In this document: in pieces, positions 31,673 to 39,735 of the stretch | Position numbering within the stretch: position 1 is the first letter of the stretch | How the letters are laid out: each line of letters begins with the position of its first letter | DNA from: DASSQJ01 sp963772645 | Lineage (GTDB): Bacteria > Actinomycetota > Actinomycetes > Actinomycetales > Dermatophilaceae | DNA: 64,000 bases | NCBI GenBank assembly: GCA_963772645.1 | Contig: CAVYYD010000015.1 | Location: forward strand, 248,001 to 312,000 | Direction: 5' to 3' | The notes under the pieces: model-generated | The model's input: only the letters and a program-made list of their open reading frames with translations | Told to the model about the DNA's origin: nothing | Databases searched by the model: none | Translations under genes and position numbers: made by a program

Positions 31673-31704
31673 GACCCGGGCGGACGTGCCTGGCGCCGGA
31701 CGCG

Positions 31705-31732
31705 CGACGGGCCGGCTCGCGCCGGCCCGTCG
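31705..31732. terminator. Terminator between tag and tRNA-Ala
   Basis: Perfect 12-bp stem CGACGGGCCGGC/GCCGGCCCGTCG with loop TCGC. It can serve the plus-strand operon ending with tag and the minus-strand tRNA gene, which ends 5 bp away. Confidence 0.85.
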
Positions 31733-31737
31733 TGTCG

Positions 31738-31810
31738 TGGAGCTGAGGGGATTCGAACCCCTGACCCCCTCCATGCCATGGAGGTGCGCTACCAACTGCG
31801 CTACAGCCCC
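31738..31810 (-). tRNA. tRNA-Ala (anticodon GGC)
   Basis: 73-nt cloverleaf on the minus strand. Acceptor GGGGCTG pairs with CAGCTCC (one G-U), D arm GCGC/GCGC, anticodon stem CCTCC/GGAGG around loop ATGGCAT (anticodon GGC, reading GCC and GCU codons), a 5-nt variable loop and T arm AGGGG-TTCGAAT-CCCCT. Discriminator base A; CCA is not encoded. It is downstream of the phosphatase gene on the same strand and may share its transcript. Confidence 0.98.
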
Positions 31811-31895
31811 GGGTGGGGACCCCCGTGGGGGCGTCGGGAAGTCTACCCACGGTCCCCCGGTCCCGACCAAATCGGTCAGGGCCCGGTCGCCCGGG

Positions 31896-32564
31896 TCAGG
31901 GCGGGGTCGCGCGGCCGACCGGGGTCACCCCGGCGGACACGTTCCACGTCCTGACCCGCCAGCCCTCGCGGCCCTCGTCGAGCTCGCTCCAGTGGCAGTT
32001 GCCCAGCCCGGCGAGCAGGCGCCAGGCGAGCGAGGGGTCGAGGCCGAGCAGGTGCGCCGCCGCGGTGCGACCGGCCATCCCGTGGGTGGAGACGACGACG
32101 CACTCCCCCGGCCCCATCCCGGAGACGAGCTCGTCGAGGGCCTCGCCGACCCGGGCGTGGACGTCGGCCATGGACTCGCCCTCGGCGCCACCGCGTCGCA
32201 CGTCCTCGCCGCGCATCACGGCCGCCCAGTCCTGGGCCCAGCCGGCCTGGACCTGCGGCGTCGTCAGGCCCTGCCAGGCACCGGCGTGGATCTCGCGGAA
32301 CCTCGTGTCGAGCGTCATCGCCACCCCGCACGCGGCGGCGACGCTCGCCCCGGTGTCCCGGGCACGGCGGAGGTCGGAGCTGACGACCCGTACCGGGTGG
32401 AGCGCGCGCAGGGCCGGGCCCACCGCGCGAGCCTGCTCCCGGCCGCGCTCGGAGAGGTGGCTGTCGAGCTGGCCCTGCCAGACCCCGCGCGGCGTTGTGC
32501 TCGGTCTCGCCGTGCCGGAGGATGACGACCCGCCGCCGTCCGGCCTGGCCGCCGGACCGCTCAC
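31896..32564 (-). pseudogene. Histidine phosphatase family gene with displaced RHG motif
   Basis: 222-codon frame starting at a GTG that overlaps the rsfS stop (GTGA). From VWQGQLDSHLSERGREQ onward it reads as a normal phosphoglycerate-mutase-like protein, including the second catalytic His in VVSTHGMAG. The essential RHG motif is not in this frame: the next frame encodes RRRVVILRHGETEHNAARG over about 55 nt (32530-32480), while the main frame there reads a meaningless Ser/Thr run. One base missing near 32533 and one extra G in the run at 32483-32486 would restore a standard protein. Either sequence errors or a recently inactivated enzyme. Confidence 0.8.
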
Positions 32565-32941
32565 CGGCCGCCCTGCTCGGTGCCGACGACGCCGAGGTCG
32601 AGCGCCGGGCAGTCCTTCCACAGCCGCTCGAGCTCGTAGAACTCGCGCTCCTCGTCGTGCTGGACGTGGACGACGACGTCGCCGAAGTCGATGAGCACCC
32701 AGCGCCCCTCGCGCTGCCCCTCACGGCGGATCGGCTTGGCGCCGTGCTCGCGCAGGACGTCCTCGACCTCGTCGACGATCGAGCCCACCTGCCGCTCGGA
32801 CTCGGCGGAGACGATGACGAAGACGTCGGTGAGGGCGAGCTGGTCGGAGACGTCGATCCCGGTGATCGTCGTCGCGAGCTTGTCGGCGGCGGCCTTCGCG
32901 GCGGCACGGGCGAGCTCGAGGGCACGGTCGGTCGCGGTCAC
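32561..32941 (-). CDS. rsfS: Ribosomal silencing factor RsfS
   Basis: 126 residues. RsfS binds ribosomal protein L14 and blocks subunit joining when nutrients are scarce. The fold is visible in ITGIDVSDQLALTDVFVIV, the SERQVGSIVDEVEDVLRE helix and WVLIDFGDVVVHV, all at expected positions, with EREFYELERLWKD near the C-terminus. The GTG at 32941 overlaps the nadD stop. nadD-rsfS-phosphatase is a widely conserved order. Confidence 0.96.
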   Translation of the reverse strand: MTATDRALELARAAAKAAADKLATTITGIDVSDQLALTDVFVIVSAESERQVGSIVDEVEDVLREHGAKPIRREGQREGRWVLIDFGDVVVHVQHDEEREFYELERLWKDCPALDLGVVGTEQGGR

Positions 32942-33510
32942 GGGGCTCCTCGGTAGAGGTGGTGCTTGGAGATGTACTGGACGACGCCGTCGGGCACGAG
33001 GTACCAGACCGGTTCGCCCGAGCGGACGCGGTCGCGGCAGTCGGTGGAGCTGATGGCCATCGCGGGCACCTCCTGGAGGGTGATCCGGTCGCCGGGCAGG
33101 CCGAGCTCGGAGAGGACGTAGCCGGGGCGGGTGACGCCGACGAAGTGCGCGAGGTCCCAGAGCTCCTCGGAGTCCTTCCACGACAGGATCTGGGTCAGGG
33201 CGTCGGCGCCGGTGATGAAGAACAGCTCGGCCTCGGGCCGCTGGGTGTGCAGGTCGCGCAGGGTGTCGACGGTGTAGGTCGGGCCCTCGCGGTCGATGTC
33301 GACCCGCGAGACGGTGAACCGGGGGTTGGAGGCTGTGGCGATGACCGTCATCAGGTAGCGGTGCTCCGGTGGCGAGACCTCACGGCGCTCCTTCTGCCAC
33401 GGCTGGCCGGTGGGGACGAAGACGACCTCGTCGAGCCCGAGGAGGGACTGGACCTCGGACGCGGCGACGAGGTGGCCGTGGTGGACGGGGTCGAACGTCC
33501 CACCCATCAC
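32938..33510 (-). CDS. nadD: Nicotinate-nucleotide adenylyltransferase
   Basis: NAD biosynthesis enzyme that adenylates nicotinate mononucleotide. About 190 residues. Nucleotidyltransferase motif GGTFDPVHHGHL at residues 3-14 and AISSTDCRDRV near residue 150 (ISSTxxR type). The true start is GTG 33510 or the following ATG; an in-frame TGA blocks extension further upstream. It begins 24 bp after a small membrane protein gene and is coupled to rsfS. Confidence 0.96.
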   Translation of the reverse strand: MMGGTFDPVHHGHLVAASEVQSLLGLDEVVFVPTGQPWQKERREVSPPEHRYLMTVIATASNPRFTVSRVDIDREGPTYTVDTLRDLHTQRPEAELFFITGADALTQILSWKDSEELWDLAHFVGVTRPGYVLSELGLPGDRITLQEVPAMAISSTDCRDRVRSGEPVWYLVPDGVVQYISKHHLYRGAP

Positions 33511-33534
33511 CCCCAGCGCGCACGGTCGCTGGGC

Positions 33535-33762
33535 TCAGTGGTGCGCCGGGTGCTCAGGCCAGTGCGGCTCGTCGTCGGCGGGCGGCTCCGCGTGGCCCGG
33601 CGCCGGGGCGTACTTGTGGTGGGTGCCCCGGAAGGACCACGTGACGCCGAGCAGGAACCCGAAGACCAGGATCGCGATGAGACCGACGAGCCACGGTGGG
33701 ATCGGCATCTCACTGGCGGTCGCGGCGGGCACCGCGGCGGGCAGGGCGACGGTCGTCATCAT
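33535..33762 (-). CDS. Small single-pass membrane protein
   Basis: 75 residues, family not recognised. One membrane helix (about 22-43, PPWLVGLIAILVFGFLLGV) is followed by a His/Pro-rich cytoplasmic tail (THHKYAPAPGH ... HWPEHPAHH). ATG 33762 lies 6 nt behind TACGCT (33774-33769), a leaderless layout; a second ATG follows directly. As first gene of the nadD-rsfS run it probably provides that operon's promoter. Confidence 0.75.
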   Translation of the reverse strand: MMTTVALPAAVPAATASEMPIPPWLVGLIAILVFGFLLGVTWSFRGTHHKYAPAPGHAEPPADDEPHWPEHPAHH

Positions 33763-33774
33763 GGGCACAGCGTA

Positions 33775-34218
33775 GCGTCCCGTCGTCCACCGACGTCGTC
33801 CACGGATTTCGTCCACAGGGGTGTGCACGACGGGGGGTCCCCGCACGGCGCCTGTGGACGACCCGCGGGAGCGGTGGCCGAAACGAAAGTCAGTAGCAGA
33901 ACTGCTTGCGCAGCGGGACGTACGAGGACTAGAAAAAGGCCCGACGTCCTCGCCGGTGACGGCCTCTCCGGAGTACGGAGCCGACGGGGGCGGGCCGTAC
34001 GGATAACGGCATGCAGTCCTCCCCGGCCCTGCACCGGGGTGGCCGGTGGAGTCCCTCCGGGGTCCCCACCGCCGCGCGCGACGGCGCGGGTGCCGCGGCC
34101 GACGGCCGGCGTCGAAGTCCGTCCCGGGCACGGGGCGGCGCCATCGTCGCATGGCAGAGCCCTTGCGGTGCAGCCGCGGGGACCGACCGGCACCAGCCGG
34201 CGGCACCAGCCGCCGGCC
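33775..34218. other. Gene-poor stretch with an A/T-richer island
   Basis: No convincing gene in about 450 bases. The segment 33885-33945 is clearly poorer in G+C than its surroundings and contains CGAGGAC/GTCCTCG arms around AAAAAGG (33922-33952). A plus-strand frame through it (GTG 33821 to TAA 34006) reads KRKSVAELLAQRDVRGLEKG, plausible as protein but with A-ending codons unlike every other gene here. A small RNA or a foreign fragment is possible. The stretch ends at a strong terminator. Confidence 0.4.
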
Positions 34219-34250
34219 GAGGGCCCCCGATCTCATACTCGGGGGCCCTC
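34219..34250. terminator. Isolated strong terminator
   Basis: Perfect 12-bp stem GAGGGCCCCCGA/TCGGGGGCCCTC with loop TCTCATAC. It lies about 100 bp upstream of the glycosyltransferase gene, where no annotated gene ends, which suggests an unannotated transcript coming from 33.8-34.2 kb. Confidence 0.75.
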
Positions 34251-34351
34251 AGCCGTCCCCTCCCGTCCGCAGGGGCGCCGGGGACGGCACGCACAGGCCG
34301 GTCACGGCAAGGACCGGACACCGGCACAGCCCGCGACCTACGCTTGTCACC

Positions 34352-35389
34352 ATGCCCGCCGCGCAGGTCGACCTCACCGTCGTGGTCCCGATGTACAACG
34401 AGCAGGCCGTCCTGCCCCTCTTCGTCGAGCGGCTGCGTCCGGTCGCACAGGACTGGGGGGTCAGCTACGAGGTGCTCTGCGTCGACGACGGCTCCAGTGA
34501 CGCCACACCGGTCCTCCTCCAGCGGCTGGCCCGTGAGTGGCCGGAGGTCCGGGTCGTCCGACTGCGGGCGAACTCCGGCCACCAGGCCGCGATCTCGGCC
34601 GGTCTGGCCCGGGCCCGCGGTGAGCACGTCGTCACCATCGACGCCGACCTGCAGGACCCGCCCGAGGTGATCGGCCGGATGCTCGCCACGGCGAAGGAGC
34701 AGGGCGTCGACGTCGTCTACGGGGTGCGCGAGGACCGCTCCACCGACACCGCGTTCAAGCGGACCACGGCGCGCATCTTCTACCGGTCGATCCGGGCCAT
34801 GTCCGACGTGGACGCCCACGTCGACGCCGGTGACTACCGGCTGATGTCGCGGGCCACCGTCGACGCCGTCAACGCGCTGCCCGAGCACAACCGGGTGCTG
34901 CGGTTCGTCGTGCCGGCGCTCGGCTTCCCGAGCGCCTCGGTCGGCTACCGCCGCGAGGCCCGGGCCGCCGGGGAGTCCAAGTACCCGCTCGGGAAGATGA
35001 TCCGGCTCTCGGTCGACAGCGTCACCGGCTTCTCGATCGCGCCGCTGCGGTTCGCGACGTGGCTGGGCCTCGTCGGCGGCGTCGCCGCGGTCGGCGTGCT
35101 CCTCTACGCGCTCCTCATGATGCTGCTCGGCAAGACCCTCCCCGGCTGGACCTCCACCGTGGTCATCGTCGCCGCGGTCGGCGCCGTCCAGCTCCTGGCG
35201 CTCGGGATCCTCGGCGAGTACGTCGGCCGGACCTACGCCGCGCTCCAGGGCCGGCCGTCCTACTTCGTCGCCCACGACAGCCTCTTCGGCAGCGAGGGCG
35301 CCCCACAGGCCCAGGTGGTGCCGGTGCAGTGGCAGGACGCCGAGCCGGCGCCCGGCGACCTCGAGCCGCGACGTCAGACCCGGATCTGA
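34352..35389 (+). CDS. Membrane-anchored family 2 glycosyltransferase
   Basis: 345 residues. GT-A catalytic domain (1-225) with VVVPMYNEQ, VDDGSSDATP and IDADLQDPPEV, then two C-terminal membrane helices (about 235-260 and 270-292). This is the architecture of polyprenyl-phosphate glycosyltransferases (DPM1/GtrB/ArnC-like), which load a sugar onto undecaprenyl phosphate for envelope glycans. ATG 34352 lies 7 nt behind TACGCT (34339-34344). Its end overlaps the convergent proA gene by 16 bp. Confidence 0.94.
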   Translation: MPAAQVDLTVVVPMYNEQAVLPLFVERLRPVAQDWGVSYEVLCVDDGSSDATPVLLQRLAREWPEVRVVRLRANSGHQAAISAGLARARGEHVVTIDADLQDPPEVIGRMLATAKEQGVDVVYGVREDRSTDTAFKRTTARIFYRSIRAMSDVDAHVDAGDYRLMSRATVDAVNALPEHNRVLRFVVPALGFPSASVGYRREARAAGESKYPLGKMIRLSVDSVTGFSIAPLRFATWLGLVGGVAAVGVLLYALLMMLLGKTLPGWTSTVVIVAAVGAVQLLALGILGEYVGRTYAALQGRPSYFVAHDSLFGSEGAPQAQVVPVQWQDAEPAPGDLEPRRQTRI

Positions 35390-36666
35390 CCGTCGCCCTC
35401 GACGACCCACTTCGTCGTCGTCAGCTCGGGCAGCGCCATCGGTCCACGGGCGTGCAGCTTCTGGGTCGAGATGCCGATCTCCGCGCCGAAGCCGAACTCG
35501 CCGCCGTCGGTGAACCGGGTGCTCGCGTTGACCATGACCGCCGCGGCGTCGACCTCCGCGGTGAACCGGCGGGCGGCGCCGCGGTCCTCGGTGACGATGG
35601 CCTCGGTGTGGCCGGAGGAGAAGCGCCGGACGTGCTCGAGCGCCGCGTCGAGGTCGTCGACGACCCCGACCGACATCTCGAGGCCGTGGAACTCGGTGCC
35701 GAAGTGCTCGTCGGTGGCGAGGTCGTGGGCCACCCCGGCGGCGTCGGCGCACTCCCCCGCCCGGGCGTCGGTGTGCAGCACGACGCCCTCGGCGGCGAGC
35801 GCGGCCAGGGCCTTGGGCAGGAAGGCGTCGGCGACCTCACGGTGGACCAGGAGCGACTCGGCGGCGTTGCAGACGCTGGGCCGCTGGGTCTTGGCGTTGA
35901 CGGTGATGGCCAGCGCCTTGTCGAGGTCGGCCCGGGCGTCGACGTACACGTGGCAGTTGCCGATGCCGGTTTCGATGACCGGCACGGTCGAGCCGAGGAC
36001 GACCGCCTCGATGAGGTCGGCTCCGCCGCGGGGGATGAGCAGGTCGACCAGGCCGCGAGCGGTCATCAGCGCCCCGACGACGCCGTGTCCGCCCTCGAGC
36101 AGGCTCACCGCATCCGCGGGCAGGCCCCGCTCCTCGAGGGCGCGGCGCAGGACCGCGACGGTGGCCCGGTTGGTGTCGGCGGCGGCGCTGCCCCCGCGCA
36201 GCACGACGGCGTTGCCGGACTTCAGGCCGAGGCCGGCGGCGTCGACGGTGACGTTGGGACGGGCCTCGTAGATCATCCCGACGACCCCCATCGGGACGCG
36301 GACCTGACGGATCTGCAGGCCGTTGGCCAGCGTCGAGCCACGGACCACCTCACCGACCGGGTCGGGCAGGGCGGCGATGTCGCGGAGCGCGTCGGCGACG
36401 CCGGCGACCCGGTCCGGGTCGAGCCGGAGGCGGTCCTGCAGGCTCTGCGGCATCTCCTGCCCACGGCCGCGGGCGAGGTCGCGGGCGTTGGCGGCGACGA
36501 TGTCGCCGGTGGCGTCGACCAGGGCGTCGGCGAGGTGGTGGAGCGCGGCGTCCTTCTCCGCCCGGGAGAGCAGGGCGAGGCGCCGCGACGCGGCGCGGGC
36601 GGCCGTGGCGACGGTGCGCACCTGCTCGACGTCGGCCTCGGTGGTGCCGTCGGGTCGTTCGGACAT
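35374..36666 (-). CDS. proA: Gamma-glutamyl phosphate reductase
   Basis: Second enzyme of proline synthesis, reducing glutamyl 5-phosphate with NADPH. 430 residues. Visible: GMIYEARPNVTVDA near residue 130, LKSGNAVVLRGG, PSVCNAAESLLVH with the catalytic Cys near 283, and GEFGFGAEIGISTQKLHARGPM at its usual C-terminal position. The ATG at 36666 lies 6 nt behind TACGCT (36678-36673), so it has its own leaderless promoter rather than following proB directly. proB is 2 kb away on the same strand. Confidence 0.97.
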   Translation of the reverse strand: MSERPDGTTEADVEQVRTVATAARAASRRLALLSRAEKDAALHHLADALVDATGDIVAANARDLARGRGQEMPQSLQDRLRLDPDRVAGVADALRDIAALPDPVGEVVRGSTLANGLQIRQVRVPMGVVGMIYEARPNVTVDAAGLGLKSGNAVVLRGGSAAADTNRATVAVLRRALEERGLPADAVSLLEGGHGVVGALMTARGLVDLLIPRGGADLIEAVVLGSTVPVIETGIGNCHVYVDARADLDKALAITVNAKTQRPSVCNAAESLLVHREVADAFLPKALAALAAEGVVLHTDARAGECADAAGVAHDLATDEHFGTEFHGLEMSVGVVDDLDAALEHVRRFSSGHTEAIVTEDRGAARRFTAEVDAAAVMVNASTRFTDGGEFGFGAEIGISTQKLHARGPMALPELTTTKWVVEGDGQIRV

Positions 36667-36748
36667 GGCTCCAGCGTAGGTCGCCGGCCCCGGTGCGGAC
36701 AGCCCGGTCCGCCGCCCGTGGCCCGGGCCGGGTGCGAGGATGGCGGGC

Positions 36749-37603
36749 GTGACGACGATCCTGTCCATCCAGTCCTCGGTCGCCTACGGGCACGTCGGCA
36801 ACTCCGCCGCCGTCTTCCCCCTCCAGCGCCTCGGCGTCGAGGTGTGGCCGGTGCACACCGTCCACTTCTCCAACCACACCGGCTACGGCGCGTGGCGGGG
36901 GCCGCTGATGGCGCCGGAGGAGGTCCGTGAGGTCGTCACCGGCGTCGAGGAGCGCGGGGCCCTCGGCGAGGTCGACGCCGTCCTGTCCGGTTACCAGGGC
37001 GGCGAGCAGATCGGGGAGGTCATCCTCGACGCGGTCGCCCGCACCAAGGCCGCCAACCCGGCCGCGGTCTACGCCTGCGACCCGGTGATGGGCAACGCGA
37101 CATCGGGCTGCTTCGTCCACCCGGCGATCCCGGTCCTGCTCCGCGAGAAGGTGGTCCCCCGCGCCGACCTCATCACGCCCAACCAGTTCGAGCTGGGCTT
37201 CCTCACCGAGACCGACCCGGGCGACCTCGGCTCCACCCTCGCCTCCGTGGACGCCGCCCGCGCCATGGGGCCTTCGACCGTGCTCGTCACCAGCGTGCTC
37301 CGCCCGGACCGCCCGGCGGACACCATCGAGATGCTCGCCGCCCACGGCGACGGGGCGTGGGTCGTCCGCACCCCGCGCCTGCCGCTCAAGGCCAACGGCT
37401 CCGGCGACGTCACCGCGGCGCTCTTCACCGCCCACCTGCTCCGGAGCGGTGACCCCGCGCTCGCCCTGGCCCGGACCGCCTCCAGCGTCTTCGACCTGCT
37501 GAGCACCACGCTGGAGTCCGGCCGGCGCGAGCTGCAGCTCGTCCAGAGCCAGGAGGCGATCGCGCACCCGCGGCTGCAGTTCGAGGTCGAGCAGGTCCGC
37601 TGA
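36749..37603 (+). CDS. pdxY: Pyridoxal kinase
   Basis: 284 residues; phosphorylates pyridoxal in PLP salvage. Ribokinase-fold landmarks: ILSIQSSVAYGHVGNSAA at the N-terminus, YACDPVMGN near residue 110, LITPNQFELGFLT near residue 140 and KANGSGDVTAALF near residue 212 with the catalytic Asp. The GTG at 36749 gives MTTILSIQS, matching PdxY proteins; an ATG three codons upstream is an alternative. It is the only plus-strand gene within the proline block and shares a short divergent promoter region with proA. Confidence 0.94.
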   Translation: MTTILSIQSSVAYGHVGNSAAVFPLQRLGVEVWPVHTVHFSNHTGYGAWRGPLMAPEEVREVVTGVEERGALGEVDAVLSGYQGGEQIGEVILDAVARTKAANPAAVYACDPVMGNATSGCFVHPAIPVLLREKVVPRADLITPNQFELGFLTETDPGDLGSTLASVDAARAMGPSTVLVTSVLRPDRPADTIEMLAAHGDGAWVVRTPRLPLKANGSGDVTAALFTAHLLRSGDPALALARTASSVFDLLSTTLESGRRELQLVQSQEAIAHPRLQFEVEQVR

Positions 37604-37619
37604 CCCGCGGGCCGGCTCC

Positions 37620-37665
37620 GGGCGCTCAGCGCGGCGCCGGCCGGGGCGCTCAGCGCGGCGCCGGC
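37620..37665. repeat. 24-bp tandem duplication at a gene end
   Basis: The 22-bp unit from 37620 to 37641 recurs exactly at 37644-37665, period 24. The second copy contains the stop codon and last codons of the amidohydrolase gene, and the first copy repeats them just outside it. Small and probably harmless. Confidence 0.9.
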
Positions 37666-38603
37666 TCCGGGTCCACGCCGCCGACCAGCCGGGCCGGGGT
37701 CGACCAGCAGACCTCGCGCAGCCAGGCGTCGTCGAGCCGGGGTTCGCGCTCGCGGAGCCGGACGAGCACCTCGAGCTGGTGGGCGTACGGGTACGGGATG
37801 GTCGGGAAGTCGCTGCCGAGCAGGACCTTCGGGCCGAGGTCGGCCAGCCGTGGCAGCAGCGCGGCGGGCACCGCGCCCGCCTCCTCGATCTGCGAGAAGA
37901 AGCGGGTGAACACCATCGTCGTGTCGAGGTGGGTGCGCTCGTAGCGCTCGGCGAGGTCGAGGAACTCGGCGTACTCGGGTGCCCCGAGGTGCGCGACGAC
38001 GACGGTGAGCCGCGGATGCCGCCGGAGCACCCGGCGCAGCGGGTCCGGACCGGTGAAGGCGTTGCCGACCGGGCCGGAGCCGGCGTGCACGACCACCGGC
38101 GTGCCGGCGTCGGCGATCGCGCCCCAGGCGGGGTCGAGCACCGGGTCGTCGAGTCGGAACTCCCCCACCTGCACGTGGACCTTCCACGCCTGCACCCCGG
38201 CCTCGACGAGCTCCGGGACGTAGCGCTCCACGCCCGGCTCCGGGTAGAGCGTGGCGCACCACAGGGCCTCGGGCACCTCCGCCGCGAAGTCGCGCGCCCA
38301 CGCGTTGAGGTAGGCCGCGACACCGGGCTTGTGCGCGTAGGGCATCGTCCCGAAGCGCCGCACCCCGAGCGCCCTCAGCCGGTCCACGCGCTCCTGGACA
38401 GAGCCCCGGTACCGGATCGGCCACGGGCGCCCGATCTTCGGCCCGGCGGCGTCGAAGACCGCCCACACGGCCCGCTGGATGTTCGGCGGCAGGAAGTGGA
38501 CGTGCACGTCGATCAGCCCAGGCAGGCCGAGCGCGCGCCACAGCTGCGGCACCTCGGCGTCGTCCAGCGGTGCACGCACCGGCGGCGTGGCCGGGCCGTT
38601 CAC
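37650..38603 (-). CDS. Amidohydrolase family protein (amidohydrolase_2 type)
   Basis: 317 residues, TIM-barrel metal hydrolase or decarboxylase of the ACMSD-like group. Metal-site elements: IDVHVHFLPP near residue 32 (H-x-H), VVVHAGSGPVGN near residue 170, VVAHLGAPEYAEF near residue 205 and LLGSDFPTIPYPY near residue 270 with the final Asp. Its ATG overlaps the proB stop (ATGA), so it is made with proB, although no proline-pathway step needs such an enzyme. Substrate unknown. Confidence 0.9.
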   Translation of the reverse strand: MNGPATPPVRAPLDDAEVPQLWRALGLPGLIDVHVHFLPPNIQRAVWAVFDAAGPKIGRPWPIRYRGSVQERVDRLRALGVRRFGTMPYAHKPGVAAYLNAWARDFAAEVPEALWCATLYPEPGVERYVPELVEAGVQAWKVHVQVGEFRLDDPVLDPAWGAIADAGTPVVVHAGSGPVGNAFTGPDPLRRVLRRHPRLTVVVAHLGAPEYAEFLDLAERYERTHLDTTMVFTRFFSQIEEAGAVPAALLPRLADLGPKVLLGSDFPTIPYPYAHQLEVLVRLREREPRLDDAWLREVCWSTPARLVGGVDPEPAPR

Positions 38604-39730
38604 AGGACCACGAGGTCGTCGCGGTGGATGACCTCGCGCTCGTAGGCCGGGCCGAGCTCGCGGGCCAGGTCGCGGGTGGAGCGGCCGAGGAGCCGGGGCA
38701 GCTCGGCCGCCGCGTAGTTGACGAGCCCGCGGGCGATGACCCGCCCGCCGGGGGCACAGAGGTCGACCGGGTCGCCGGCGGCGAAGGTGCCGGTGACCCG
38801 GAGGATGCCCGCGGGCAGCAGGCTCTTGCGGCGCTCGGTGACCGCGACGACCGCACCCTCGTCCAGGTGCAGCCGGCCGCGGGCCGTCGTCGCGTGCGCG
38901 AGCCAGCGTTTGCGCGAGGCGCGGGTCGCGGCCGCCGGCGCGAACACGGTGCCGAGGTCCTCTCCGGCCAGGGCGCGCTCGACGTCGGCGAGCCGAGTGA
39001 GCAGGGTCGGCGCCCCCGCGGCGCCGGCGATTCCCGCCGCCTCGACCTTGGTGACCATGCCGCCGCTGCCGACCGCGGACCCGGTCCCGCCGATCGACAC
39101 GGCGTCGAGGTCGGCGGTCGTCGCGACGTACGGCACCCGGCGGGAGCCGCCGCGCGCGGGCGGGCCGTCGTGGAGCGCGTCGACGTCGGTGAGCAGGACG
39201 AGGCCGTCGGCGCCGACCAGATCGGTGACGAGCGCCGCGAGCCGGTCGTTGTCGCCGAAGCGGATCTCCTCGGTGGCGACCGTGTCGTTCTCGTTGACGA
39301 TCGGGACGATCCCCAGCTCGAGGAGCCGCTCGAGGGTGCGGCGGGCGTTGGTGTAGTGGCTGCGGCGGGTCGTGTCGTCGGCGGTGAGGAGCACCTGCCC
39401 GACGGTCAGGCCGTGCCGCGAGAACGCCGCCTGGTAGGCCGCGACCAGCGCCCCCTGCCCCACCGACGCCGCAGCCTGCTGGGTCGCGAGGTCACCGGGG
39501 CGCCGCTCGAGCCCGAGCGGGCCGATACCCGCGGCGATCGCCCCGGAGGAGACGAGGACGACCTGCCGCCCGAGCCGGCGACGGGCCGCGAGCACGTCGA
39601 CGAGGCGGCCGAGGGCCTCGAGGTCGAGTCGACCCCCGTCCGGGCTGGTCAGCGACGAGGACCCCACCTTGACGACGAGGCGCTGGCCCTCGCCCACGGC
39701 GCGCCGGTGGCGCGCGGCGGCATCCGTCAT
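38600..39730 (-). CDS. proB: Glutamate 5-kinase
   Basis: First enzyme of proline synthesis; 376 residues. Amino-acid-kinase domain (about 15-265) with VVKVGSSSLT, VSSGAIAAG, VNENDTVATEEIRFGDND and GSGGMVTKVEAA, then a C-terminal PUA domain (about 285-370) beginning GRLHLDEGAV. Feedback inhibition by proline is usual for the family. ATG 39730 lies 5 bp after the obgE stop; obgE-proB is a conserved pairing. Confidence 0.97.
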   Translation of the reverse strand: MTDAAARHRRAVGEGQRLVVKVGSSSLTSPDGGRLDLEALGRLVDVLAARRRLGRQVVLVSSGAIAAGIGPLGLERRPGDLATQQAAASVGQGALVAAYQAAFSRHGLTVGQVLLTADDTTRRSHYTNARRTLERLLELGIVPIVNENDTVATEEIRFGDNDRLAALVTDLVGADGLVLLTDVDALHDGPPARGGSRRVPYVATTADLDAVSIGGTGSAVGSGGMVTKVEAAGIAGAAGAPTLLTRLADVERALAGEDLGTVFAPAAATRASRKRWLAHATTARGRLHLDEGAVVAVTERRKSLLPAGILRVTGTFAAGDPVDLCAPGGRVIARGLVNYAAAELPRLLGRSTRDLARELGPAYEREVIHRDDLVVL

Positions 39731-39735
39731 CGCCC

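Noticed and set aside
31738..31810. Integration site (attB) at the tRNA gene
   Set aside because: No integrase gene, no second copy of the tRNA 3' end and no change of composition nearby.
33821..34006. 61-codon ORF through the A/T-richer island
   Set aside because: Plausible peptide but codon use unlike all genes here, no ribosome site and no recognised family; left as part of an unexplained stretch.
34352..34400. Upstream start for the glycosyltransferase at 34046
   Set aside because: The extension would cross the terminator at 34219-34250 and the -10 at 34339, and adds only low-complexity sequence.
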